This document shows positions 54,093 through 64,000 of a DNA stretch of 64,000 bases, piece by piece. Position 1 is the first letter of the stretch. Each line of letters opens with the position of its first letter. Under the pieces are notes generated by a model. That model saw nothing but the letters and a program-made list of their open reading frames with translations. It did not search any database and was not told where the DNA came from. The position numbers were made by a program, and so were the translations under genes. Origin of the DNA: Macrothele yani (lineage: Eukaryota > Arthropoda > Arachnida > Araneae > Macrothelidae); NCBI GenBank assembly GCA_039090855.1, contig CM077011.1, positions 27,495,001 through 27,559,000 on the forward strand, written 5' to 3'.

Positions 54093-54959
54093 TAAACATC
54101 CACTGAGGAATTTTCAAGCCATTTGGTCACAAAATGACAGTAAAATTATTCCAAGTTTCGAATTTCCTTGTGTTTCCTCTTGGATGCATAAGCACTCAAC
54201 CACCACTACAACTAATTCCTCATTTTCACCAGTGGCACGATTTCCTCCCTGTTCCACTCCCCTTCCCCCCATTTCCTTACACATATTATGACCCATAAGA
54301 ATGTGATAAAGGGACAGAGGATTACGTCAGTCGCATACTAAAAGCTAAGTGGTGTGAACAAAGAGATGCAGGATGGTAGGAGATTTAAGTCAACCGCTTA
54401 GCGTTGACTTCGTGCTGTTAGCAAAGGACTAGCATTAAACATGGTAAAAACAAGGTGACAAATTATTTGCTCAGACGAATACATTTTATATATGATGGTT
54501 AGATTCTTTGTTAAGTAGAGCTGCACATCACATTTCGTGCAGCTTAGAAATTCACTTACTGGTGATGAGTATTTAATACTCGTCACAAATAATGTAGTCA
54601 TTCCTCTGCTTAGAAGAACACAATTACTGTTTGACCTGAAGTGGAGGATGTCTTTTGATAGATGAGACCCCCTTCCCCACACACGCCTTCCTAAGCTGAA
54701 GTTAAAGATCTAATCTTTCTTTGTTATGTCGAACTGGTAATAATGACACGTGCACGTTCTCTTTGACAATGACGTGACAACATTGTTTTCTCTTTAGTAT
54801 TAAATGTTATTTGTATATCAATATTTTTTTAACTGGACTGGACAGTCGGCAGGAGCCACAAATTAATGGAGAGAGTACCTCCTTTGGGTGTCCTTTACAG
54901 TTCCTTTTTCCAATTTCACACATTAATTCGTGGATGGCCCTTTTTTTACGCTTTCCAAC
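54093..54959. other. Intergenic, no gene recognised
   Basis: No coding or repeat signal noticed. Confidence 0.4.
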
Positions 54960-56270
54960 CGTAGGTTGAAGAAACGTATGTGCTCCAGCTTTGTCCGTCT
55001 GTCCGCACGATAACTCGCGTAAAAATGGTTCGATTTCGATGAAATTTTAGTATGTGGTAGGGGACCATCTGGGGACGAACCCTATAGAAAATGGGTGAAG
55101 TGGAGTCAAAGCTCAGGACATAGGAGCGGGATCCAATGCCATTGTCCTTATGCGTCATAACGTGCGTAAAAATGGTTCGATTTCGATGAAATGTTAGTAT
55201 GTGGGAACGAACCACATGGGAACGAACCCTATTGAAAATGGGTGAAGTGGGCTTAAAGGTCAGGACATAGGTTCGGGATCCACTCCATTGCCCTTGTCCA
55301 TACTATTACAGGAGCAATTCTTGTACGTATGTAAAATTTATTTTGAAAACGGCTCTTAAGAATTTTGATGAAAGTCGTTAACCTACGGTTTTCTGGTACT
55401 AGAAATCGATTTAGCTTAATCTCGACTTTAGGAAAATTCGTTTAGTGGGTTAAATAACCACCCCGAATTACCACGTTTTTAGTGTCATGACGTCGTTCCA
55501 TTAGATGTTGGCGCGCGGTCACGCCACCTGTGTCATTACGTCACGCGTTGTGTGTGGATCCCATTAAAGTTTTATGACGTCACACTCTTGCGATCAGATG
55601 GTCGCGATTCCTATCTACATCATTACGTCACGCGTTGTGTGCGTATGTCCTTCCGCACGATAACTCGCGTAAAAATCGTTCGATTTCTTTGACATTTTAG
55701 TATGTGATAGGGGAACACCTGGGAAGGAACCCTATTGAAAGTGAACGAAATGGGGTCAAAGGTCAGGACATAGGAGTGGGATCCATTCCACTGCTCTTAT
55801 GCGTCATAACTAACGTAAAAAGATTCGATTTCGATGAAATTTTAGTATGCTGTAGGAGACCACCTGGGGACAAACCCTATTGAAAATGGGCGAAATGGGG
55901 CTAAAGGTCAGGGCATAGGAGCGGGATCCAATGCCATTGTCCTTATGCGTCATAACTTACGTAAACTTGCTTCGATTTGGATGAAATGTTAGTATGTTGT
56001 AGGGGCCTGTCTGGGGACGAATCCTATTGAAAATGGGCGAAATGGGGTCAAAGGTTAGGACACAGGAGCGGGATCTATTCCATAGCCCTTATGCATCATA
56101 CTTACGTAAAAATGCTTCGATTGCGACAAAAGTGAATCATGTTTTTTCGGAGGTATACTGAGCCGGTTCTGTTGAATATCATTGAAATGGGATCAAAGGC
56201 CAGGGCACAGGACCGAGATTTATTCCACAGCCATTATCCTCATTACTTGAGTGATAACTTGAGTAATGAT
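54960..56270 (+). repeat. About 145-bp repeat, six units in two clusters
   Basis: Units begin near 55011, 55155, 55660, 55804, 55950 and 56098 with CGATAACTCGCGTAAAAATGG or CATAACTTACGTAAA, followed by TTCGATTTCGATGAAATTTTAG, GGGGAC, CCTATTGAAAATGGG, GGTCAAAGGTCAGGACATAGG and GCGGGATCCA. The two clusters are separated by sequence (55320-55640) with TGACGTCA-like and TTACGTCACGCGTTGTGTG motifs. Function unknown; non-coding. Confidence 0.75.
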
Positions 56271-56319
56271 TTCTGGTATGTTGGAAAGCGTATCATAATC
56301 AATGCATTGCATGATTTCA

Positions 56320-57858
56320 CACTGCCGGACAATTGCTAAGGACGGATGACAATAGTAACGATAGCAACCATAAAATGGAAGGCAGGAAAATGTGGAAATT
56401 AGCATAAGTGCGGGGTACAGTAAGACGTGTTGTGCGTATGCAAATTTTGGATTGCCGAACTTGTTCGTGACGTCATAGCACTGATAAGAGATATAAAGGA
56501 TTTGACGCGTATTGACCGTTGTTGTTCAAACGCAAAGTTGAAAAGGGAAAGAATCAATTGACGAACTTGCAATTTTCAGTATGTCTTCCCGACATCACCT
56601 AGATGATTTTACGCGTGGCCGTATTATTGGCAAGATGAAGAAGGGCGAAAAATAACAGATGTGGCCAGGGAGTTCAACGTCAGCCACAGTGTTGTTTCAA
56701 GGCTTTGGAAATCATTTCAAATAGATGGAGAGTGTAGCAAACGTCACGGGGGAGGTCGTGTTCGCAGTACGACACCTGCAGAAGGTCGGTACATAGGGCT
56801 ATCAACAAAAAGACACCGGCGCAGCACAGCTAGTGAGGTAGCAAATCAGTTTATGGCTGCTACTGGCAAGCGGATCTCCCGAAAAACTGTCGCCAGACGT
56901 TTGCATGAAGGAGGACTATACGCCCGCCGTCTTGTTGTGTGCATCCCATTGTCCAGACGTCACCGTACAGCACGTTTGCAATGGTGCCATCAACATCGCA
57001 ATTGGACTGATAACGACTGGTCTGCTGTCCTCTTCTCAGATGAGAGTAGATACAGTCTATCGTCTGATTGTCGACGACAATTGATCTGGCGTGATAGTGG
57101 TACTGCATATTGTCCAGCAAACATACAGGAAAGTGACCGATATCCGACTTCTAGTGTCATGGTATGGGCTGGCATCATGATCAATGGCCGTACGTCCCTC
57201 CATGTGCTTCCAACTGGGACTATGACTGGCCAACGATACATTAATGATGTTCTGCTACCTCATGTTCGCATGTTCCGTGGTGCTGTCGGTGATAGATTCA
57301 TTTTCATGGACGACAACGCAACATGTCATCGAACAGTCGCTGTCCAGGAGTGTCTTGAGAGCGAGGATATTCAACGCCTCGTATGGCCAACACGTTCTCC
57401 AGATCTGAATCCCATTTAAAATGTGTGGGATGCTTTGGGGAGGAGTCTTGCTGGTCGCCAATGCCCTCCAATAAACAAGGACACCCTCAACCGTGCACTG
57501 ACAGAGGAATGGGATAAATTACCCCAACAGCTGCTTGATAATGTTGTGCAAAGCATGACACGACGTGTGGAATCTTGCATCGCCCTCCATGGTGGCTATA
57601 TCCCGTATTGACATCTTACGCCGGAACGCCTGCTGACGGTAATTGCATTTTTCACGTTTACGTATTCTGCACAAAATGGCCTGTTTGTCCCTTGAACACG
57701 TTCCAAAGCCTTCTGGATTTCAAAGCACAATAAATTGTCTTTCTTGTAATGTCCTGGCATTCTGACATTATTTTATTTCACTTGGCATCCAACCACACTT
57801 ACTTTTTTATGCGCTATATAGGCGTTTATGATCCGTCCTTAGCAATTGTCCAGCAGTG
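56320..57858 (+). mobile_element. Tc1-type transposon, family B, copy 2
   Basis: 1,539 bp. Ends CACTGCCGGACAATTGCTAA and, read inward, CACTGCTGGACAATTGCTAA. TA on the right; the left flank is CA, probably a mutated TA. It inserted just after the 145-bp repeats. Confidence 0.92.
56581..57611 (+). pseudogene. Tc1 transposase (DD34E), family B copy 2, frameshift and one stop
   Basis: ATG at 56581 (MSSRHHLDDFTRGRIIGK) followed by a 1-bp deletion at about 56634 (AAGATGAAG where copy 1 has AAGATTGAAG). From 56661 the frame is open for 252 residues with HTH2 (RISRKTVARRLHEGG), LFSDESRYSLSSDCRR, VMVWAGIMINGR and FMDDNATCHRTVAV. TAA at 57417 replaces GAA in SPDLNPIENVW, hitting the catalytic Glu itself. 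The end (MWDALGRSLAG...GGYIPY) is in the same frame. Its lesions differ from those of copy 1, so both come from an intact ancestor. Confidence 0.92.
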
Positions 57859-58289
57859 TACTAACTTGTTTATTTATTTATTTTTGCATACAAGGTGTGA
57901 TCAGAAGCACACAGACTTAATAATAAAAAAAATATACAAGACTTACCGATTTGAAACTTAACCGCCTTCGAAGTAGTTCCCTTCCGACGTTACACGCCTA
58001 GCCCAACGCTGTTTCCACTGTTCGAAGCATGTTTTGAAGTCGTCTTCTGAAATAGCGAACAGCTGCTTCGTCCCATTCTGTTGTATTTTCTCAATATCCG
58101 GATATCTTTTTCCTTTCAAACGGTGTTAGATTGTTCGGAAGTGAACAAAATCGCAGGGAGCGAGTTCTGGCGAATAGGTTGGTTGCTGGACCTAGGCGGT
58201 GCTTGGCAAAAAACTGCTGCACACGTTGCGATGCACGAGCAACCGCGATGTTATGGTGGAGTTGTCACTCTCACGCAATGCCGGCTTTT

Positions 58290-59000
58290 GTGACGAATTG
58301 CGTTCCTTAAACGCAGCAAAACTTAACAATGGTACTTCTGGTGGCTGTGAAGTTTTCTGTGTTTTTAAGAAGTTACTGTGGCTCTGTCGTCCTTTTTTTG
58401 GGGGGGTCTGGGAGGGTTTGGGGTCTGTGAATACTGGGTCGTAGTTTCTGGATCATACCCATAAACCGACGATTGATCACCAAATATGATAGTTTTTGAG
58501 AAGCTTTCTGTGTCTGTGAAGTTTTCTGCGTTTTTGAGACGATGCCGTGTCTCTCTCGTGCTTTTCTGGATCTGGTAGAGTTTGGGGTCGGTGAATACTG
58601 GGTTTTACTTTCGGGATCATACCCATAAACCCACGATTTGTGACCAGTTATGATAGTTTTGAGAAGTTTTTTGTGTTTTTTCTATTTGGTCTTAGTTTCG
58701 GGATAATACCCACAAACTCACGATTCATCACCAGTTATGATAGTTTTTTGAGACAGTTTCTGAGTTTTTGAGAAGTTGCTGTGCCTCTGTCGTGTTTTTT
58801 GAATCTGAGAAAGTTTGGGGTCGGTGAATACTGCATTTTAGTTACGGGATCATACCCACAAAACCGCGATTCATTCCCAGTTATGATAGGTTTTGAGAAG
58901 TGTTCTGTGTTTTTTTTTTTTTACTGGGTCTTAGTTTCAGGATCATACCCACAAACCCACGATTCATCACCATTTACGATAGTTTTTATGATGTTTTCGT
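58290..59000 (-). repeat. Tandem array of the first-Asp block of a mariner-like transposase
   Basis: Five copies of a segment encoding, on the minus strand, variants of ITGHKSWVYGYDPESKTQ / NGDESWVCGYDPETKTQ, at about 58454, 58618, 58704, 58853 and 58945. Spacings are about 164, 86, 149 and 92 bp, so full units are about 150-164 bp and two are shortened. Most copies carry changes in the GDE triplet. Confidence 0.8.
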
Positions 59001-59142
59001 CGTTTCCAACGCACTCACGAAGGTCACCAGCAGCTGAAACGGGCCTGTTTTTGCTCAGCTGAGAACAATTGTAACACAAATTTGGCTGAGACGTGTGTCA
59101 TACCCAATTCGTCCATATGAATCGACTGACCTGAAACGAAAC

Positions 59143-59465
59143 TGTGATCATGTGATCATATGTATAGAGGATTTTAGGAAGGGAGTACCTGACCCCAGGT
59201 CTTAAACAACCCTTAGAAATAGGAAGCTAGGAGATTTGGGCTACAGTGCCCGATAGGAAAGTGACACGGAAGCGAAGTAGAAAGGGGGAGGAAGATGCCC
59301 TTATTTATTACCGGTGGGCCAGTACCCGGGGTCCGACGGTTTAACGTGCCCATCCGACGCACGGCGGATATTTAGTGGATCGAGCGTTCGTACCTGCTGG
59401 GATCGAACCGGATGTCCTATGCGTGGTAGTCACGAACGTTGCTCACTAAGCCACCCGCGGCCCCT
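59143..59465 (-). mobile_element. SINE3, tRNA-headed, with 11-bp target duplication
   Basis: The reverse tRNA-like head at about 59385-59465 has GGGATCGAACCGGATG (B box) and AAGCCACCCGCGGCC (A-box side). The body contains GGATTTTAGGAAGGGAG and GGAGATTTGGGCTACAG, shared with 9755-9860. CTGAAACGAAA flanks it at about 59132 and again at about 59466. It interrupts the mariner-like gene. Confidence 0.8.
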
Positions 59466-59760
59466 CTGAAACGAAATTAATATTGAAGTCTTCAGATAAC
59501 TCACGAATAGTGACTCGGTGATTTTCTCGCACAAGTTCGAGATTGTTTTCACTTTTGCTGATTGCGGACCTCCCAGATCGTTCTTCACTCTCAACACTTT
59601 CAGGATCATCTTAAAGCGTTTATACCTCTCATAAACTTGTAAACGACTCGTACAACCCACCCCATAGACTTTCTGTAACTTGAAGTATGTGTCTTTGCAA
59701 GTTTTTGACAAAATCTGATGCAAATTCATTGATCAATTTTTGCCGGCATGGCAAATGCAA

Positions 59761-59939
59761 TGAACGGCTTCACACACGTAAGAACAAAGAACTACTGTAA
59801 AAATACCGAACGGAAAGATGTTCTTGTGTATCGCATCCGGGAGACATGACTCACGATACATTGTAACGTACCAGGAGATGTGACGTACCTGCCAGAAGGA
59901 CGCACACGACATAAAGGCAGATAGGAATCAGAATAAAAC
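59761..59939. other. Intergenic spacer
   Basis: No feature recognised. Confidence 0.35.
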
Positions 59940-59940
59940 G

Positions 59941-60011
59941 TCCGCGTAGCTCAATTGGTAGAGTGACTTATTCCGGAATGAGGGGATCCGGATTCGAACC
60001 CCGGCGCGGAT
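59941..60011 (+). tRNA. tRNA-like gene, possibly a pseudogene
   Basis: Acceptor GTCCGCG pairs with CGCGGAT over seven positions (one G-T). The D arm GCTC/GAGT, A-box TAGCTCAATTGGTAGAG and T arm CCGGATTCGAACCCCGG are all good. The anticodon arm (CTTATTCCGGAATGAG) does not form a standard five-base stem with seven-base loop; a CCG anticodon (Arg) is possible but unsure. No SINE body follows it (AAAAATGACG), unlike the other tRNA-like heads here. Confidence 0.5.
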
Positions 60012-60019
60012 AAAAATGA

Positions 60020-60397
60020 CGTAGAAATTTATTTCGTTATAACATGCGTAGTAGGTATTAATGCAACCAGTCTGAATACTTTCTTAATCACACCTCACGT
60101 ATTGACAGATTTCTTTTTTTAAAAACATATAGAAACAAGTAAATTTTCCAGCACATCTGGAGATTTTACAATAGGATGATACTATTACCTGAGAAGTCCC
60201 AGCATGTTTTAACATGGGGCATCATAATTTTCCAATTAATTTTGATCGTCAAATGGTGCCAACGATGACGCTGGGTTTTCTTGGTTCGTCGACCGAGTTT
60301 CCTGATTGGGACATGAACGCGTTGTGCTTCATATGTACCTTTAGGATGTTTCGTAAGAACTCATGTGCCGCAGTGAACTAAAAATAAAAACTGGTAT
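60020..60397. other. Intergenic, no gene recognised
   Basis: No feature seen. Confidence 0.35.
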
Positions 60398-60619
60398 CTT
60401 TTTTTTTTTTATTGGTGGTTTTAACAACCACCGTGAGCAACTCAATGGGCTATAAGCAGTCGCCCATCCCTAATTTAGGGTCACTGGTTCCAGGGAAGGG
60501 AGAGAGCCAGTGCCGTAAGAGAAACACAACATCCATGCCTCACCGGGATTCGAACCCGGATCCCGTTCGGACGAATTATCAGAGGCCATCGCTTAGACCA
60601 CTGCGCCACCGGGGCGGCA
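60398..60619 (-). mobile_element. SINE1, full reverse copy with target duplication
   Basis: A T-tail, intact reversed body and a head ending GCGCCACCGGGGCGGC. AAACTGGTATCTTT occurs before the tail (about 60388) and after the head (about 60638), a 14-bp target duplication. Confidence 0.9.
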
Positions 60620-60659
60620 AAAAAAAAAACAAAAAAAAAACTGGTATCTTTGAAGCATT

Positions 60660-61190
60660 TTATCTTTTGGATTCCTACCTGCTGAAACAAATTCGCATAA
60701 ACTCTTTAACCGGCTGGGACGAATTATCTCGGAGTTAGCAAAATGGGCTGAAATGAGCCGGAACGAATGTTTTCGCTGTCTAAGAACTTGACTGAACACG
60801 ACTACAACGAGTAAGTAACCAGCGCATTAGATAGCGACCCTTTCCCCTTAGATTTGTTATTGAAGGTGGTCACTTATGTGGTGTATGATTGACATTAATC
60901 CTTTCTGTCTATCCAGTGGCGTGATGTTCGTGTTCAGAGGGACTAGTTCTTCCCCGTTTAGAGAATAGATGACTACAAGTTAGCTCTTGTCACCATGGTC
61001 GACACTGGTGAGGTGAAGGGGGGAAGAGAACCATGGTTTTACCTTTTACCATAGCAATGTTCTGTAGGAATTCTTAGAGATCGCAGCAATTATTTTGCCG
61101 TGGCCTTCGAACATTTCCGTTTGTGAAGAGTAAAAACATTTGGGAACAATTTGGTTCAGCAACAATGGTTCCTTTCAAGCAGAGGGATTC
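60660..61190. other. Intergenic, no gene recognised
   Basis: Followed by a (CA)n microsatellite at 61191-61214. Confidence 0.4.
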
Positions 61191-61214
61191 ACACACACAC
61201 ACACACACACACAC

Positions 61215-61473
61215 TGCATTAGGAAATTAGGAAACTCAGTACAATTATAATAAGGCGTTGGTCCACCTTTCTGTGCAATCACGGCTCACAGACGCCTAGC
61301 AACAGATCCTATGTGTCGGACATCCTCCATGCGGAATTGGATGCAGCAGCTCCGTCAGTTCACGTTCCATTCGTAGAGGAGGATCAGCAGTTCTCACGTC
61401 CCGTTCTAGTTTATCCCACAAGTGTTCAATTGGGTTATAGTCAGGGAAGTTTGGGGGCCAATGCAGTGTGGCG
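61215..61473 (-). pseudogene. Tc1 transposase C-terminus, family I
   Basis: On the minus strand: EEDDNEFATLHWPPNFPDYNPIEHLWDKLERDVR, holding the catalytic Glu (IEHLW), then RTADPPLRMERELTELL. The sequence upstream in the gene (higher coordinates) is not followed by the first Asp block but by a satellite made of the adjoining segment. Confidence 0.85.
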
Positions 61474-64000
61474 AATTCGTTGTCGTCTTCCTCCAACCAC
61501 TAAATAGTTATACAAGCCCGATGACAAGGTGCATTGTCCTGTTGAAAGATGGAACTATGGTCCGGGTAAACCTCTTTCATACAGTACATGGACGGAGATG
61601 GTCGGCTAACAATATAACGAATTCCTTGTCGTCTTCCTCCAACCACTAAATAGTAGTTATACAAGCCCGATGACAAGGTGCATTGTCCTGTTGAAAGATG
61701 GAACTGTGGTCCGGGTAAACCTCCTTCATACAGTACATGGACGGAGATGGTCGGCTAACAATATAACGAATTCCTTGTCGTCTTCCTCCAACCACTAAAT
61801 AGTAGTTATACAAGCCCGATGACAAGGTGCATTGTCCTGTTGAAAGATGGAACTATGGTCCGGGTAAACCTCTTTCATACAGTACATGGACGGAGATGGT
61901 CGGCTAACAATATAACGAATTCCTTGTCGTCTTCCTCCAACCACTAAATAGTAGTTATACAAGCCCGATGACAAGGTGCATTGTCCTGTTGAAAGATGGA
62001 ACTGTGGTCCGGGTAAACCTCCTTCATACAGTACATGGACGGAGATGGTCGGCTAACAATATAACGAATTCCTTGTCGTCTTCCTCCAACCACTAAATAG
62101 TAGTTATACAAGCCCGATGACAAGGTGCATTGTCCTGTTGAAAGATGGAACTATGGTCCGGGTAAACCTCTTTCATACAGTACATGGACGGAGATGGTCG
62201 GCTAACAATATAACGAATTCCTTGTCGTCTTCCTCCAACCACTAAATAGTAGTTATACAAGCCCGATGACAAGGTGCATTGTCCTGTTGAAAGATGGAAC
62301 TATGGTCCGGGTAAACCTCTTTCATACAGTACATGGACGGAGATGGTCGGCTAACAATATAACGAATTCCTTGTCGTCTTCCTCCAACCACTAAATAGTA
62401 GTTATACAAGCCCGATGACAAGGTGCATTGTCCTGTTGAAAGATGGAACTGTGGTCCGGGTAAACCTCCTTCATACAGTACATGGACGGAGATGGTCGGC
62501 TAACAATATAACGAATTCCTTGTCGTCTTCCTCCAACCACTAAATAGTAGTTATACAAGCCCGATGACAAGGTGCATTGTCCTGTTGAAAGATGGAACTG
62601 TGGTCCGGGTAAACCTCCTTCATACAGTACATGGACGGAGATGGTCGGCTAACAATATAACGAATTCCTTGTCGTCTTCCTCCAACCACTAAATAGTAGT
62701 TATATAAGCCCGATGACAAGGTGCATTGTCCTGTTGAAAGATGGAACTGTGGTCCGGGTAAACCTCCTTCATACAGTACATGGACGGAGATGGTCGGCTA
62801 ACAATATAACGAATTCCTTGTCGTCTTCCTCCAACCACTAAATAGTAGTTATACAAGCCCGATGACAAGGTGCATTGTCCTGTTGAAAGATGGAACTATG
62901 GTCCGGGTAAACCTCTTTCATACAGTACATGGACGGAGATGGTCGGCTAACAATATAACGAATTCCTTGTCGTCTTCCTCCAACCACTAAATAGTAGTTA
63001 TACAAGCCCGATGACAAGGTGCATTGTCCTGTTGAAAGATGGAACTGTGGTCCGGGTAAACCTCCTTCATACAGTACATGGACGGAGATGGTCGGCTAAC
63101 AATATAACGAATTCCTTGTCGTCTTCCTCCAACCACTAAATAGTAGTTATACAAGCCCGATGACAAGGTGCATTGTCCTGTTGAAAGATGGAACTATGGT
63201 CCGGGTAAACCTCTTTCATACAGTACATGGACGGAGATGGTCGGCTAACAATATAACGAATTCCTTGTCGTCTTCCTCCAACCACTAAATAGTAGTTATA
63301 CAAGCCCGATGACAAGGTGCATTGTCCTGTTGAAAGATGGAACTATGGTCCGGGTAAACCTCTTTCATACAGTACATGGACGGAGATGGTCGGCTAACAA
63401 TATAACGAATTCCTTGTCGTCTTCCTCCAACCACTAAATAGTAGTTATACAAGCCCGATGACAAGGTGCATTGTCCTGTTGAAAGATGGAACTGTGGTCC
63501 GGGTAAACCTCCTTCATACAGTACATGGACGGAGATGGTCGGCTAACAATATAACGAATTCCTTGTCGTCTTCCTCCAACCACTAAATAGTAGTTATACA
63601 AGCCCGATGACAAGGTGCATTGTCCTGTTGAAAGATGGAACTATGGTCCGGGTAAACCTCTTTCATACAGTACATGGACGGAGATGGTCGGCTAACAATA
63701 TAACGAATTCCTTGTCGTCTTCCTCCAACCACTAAATAGTAGTTATACAAGCCCGATGACAAGGTGCATTGTCCTGTTGAAAGATGGAACTGTGGTCCGG
63801 GTAAACCTCCTTCATACAGTACATGGACGGAGATGGTCGGCTAACAATATAACGAATTCCTTGTCGTCTTCCTCCAACCACTAAATAGTAGTTATACAAG
63901 CCCGATGACAAGGTGCATTGTCCTGTTGAAAGATGGAACTGTGGTCCGGGTAAACCTCCTTCATACAGTACATGGACGGAGATGGTCGGCTAACAATATA
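61474..64000 (-). repeat. 149-bp satellite derived from the second-Asp block of a Tc1 transposase
   Basis: About 17 units of 149 bp (junction ATTCCTTGTCG at 61621, 61770, 61919 and so on) continue past the window end. On the minus strand each unit encodes MKEVYPDHSSIFQQDNAPCH and then RA, the Tc1 block with the second catalytic Asp, and leads into the EEDDNEF sequence that continues at 61473. The first unit lacks a 3-bp GTA duplication seen in all others. Units are nearly identical; two linked changes (CTATGG with CCTCTTTC, or CTGTGG with CCTCCTTC) define two types. Confidence 0.95.

Larger units (their letters stand above)
57890..59760 (-). pseudogene. mariner-like transposase with amplified catalytic block
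   Basis: Minus strand. The N-terminal HTH piece at 59730-59530 (ILSKTCKDTYFKLQKVYG, SRLQVYERYKRFK) resembles the SETMAR/GVQW-type mariner HTH. The C-terminus at about 58080-57960 reads ISEDDFKTCFEQWKQRWARR and EGNYFEGG before a stop. Between them, the block around the first catalytic Asp (NGDESWVCGYDPETKTQ) is present about five times (58.3-59.0 kb). A SINE3 (59143-59465) is inserted between the N-terminal and catalytic parts. No second Asp block was recognised. Confidence 0.75.

Overview
This is eukaryotic, animal DNA: long introns with GT-AG boundaries, no bacterial-type operons, several tRNA-derived SINE families, LINE remnants and a heavy load of decayed Tc1/mariner transposons. I read it as an invertebrate, probably an arthropod or another protostome. 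That rests on the host gene's similarity to fly Jupiter and on the transposon types; I cannot name the species.

The one host gene I can support is on the + strand and spans much of the window: the microtubule-associated protein Jupiter (vertebrate relatives JPT1/HN1 and JPT2/HN1L). Three coding exons are visible (11600-11925, 30705-30788, 40253-40341). Their splice sites and phases join to an open frame that starts in the family's N-terminal PPGG box and ends in the C-terminal box RVPPGGHSSGIF followed by a stop. The first coding exon was not found. Two introns (18.8 kb and 9.5 kb) are packed with transposons. A TE-poor, AT-rich 3' UTR of about 2.2 kb probably ends at the AATAAA at 42511.

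Layout: 1-11.6 kb holds fragments of a SINE (SINE1), a hAT-like MITE, an RTE LINE end, a Tc1 with its inverted repeats (3069-4204) and a 27-bp minisatellite made from a Tc1 N-terminus. The 18.8-kb intron (11.9-30.7 kb) holds Tc1 copies at 14.8-16.3, 19.35-20.5 and 29.1-30.2 kb, a mariner (17.3-18.3 kb), a large palindromic repeat, an RTE LINE broken by one stop codon in the part present, and SINE1 copies. The 9.5-kb intron (30.8-40.25 kb) holds a Tc1 with another long-TIR element nested in it (32.1-34.7 kb), a foldback element with a tRNA-like core and a mariner whose linker peptide is amplified as a 33-bp minisatellite. Downstream of the gene (42.5-64 kb) lie more Tc1/mariner copies at 43.6, 44.7, 45.3-46.8, 48.1-49.2, 51.2-52.4, 52.7-54.1, 56.3-57.9, 57.9-59.8 and 61.2 kb, and a 149-bp satellite that runs off the window end.

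The most unusual pattern is that tandem arrays repeatedly arise inside or against Tc1/mariner transposase sequence. Four amplify a recognisable piece of transposase: the Tc1 helix-turn-helix start (27 bp, 8.9 kb), the mariner linker (33 bp, 36.1 kb), the block with the first catalytic Asp (about 150 bp, 58.3-59.0 kb) and the block with the second catalytic Asp (149 bp, 61.5-64 kb). A fifth (46 bp, 49.2-50.1 kb) begins where a Tc1 copy loses its 3' end. Every transposase identified here carries at least one inactivating defect or is truncated, so the window records past activity.
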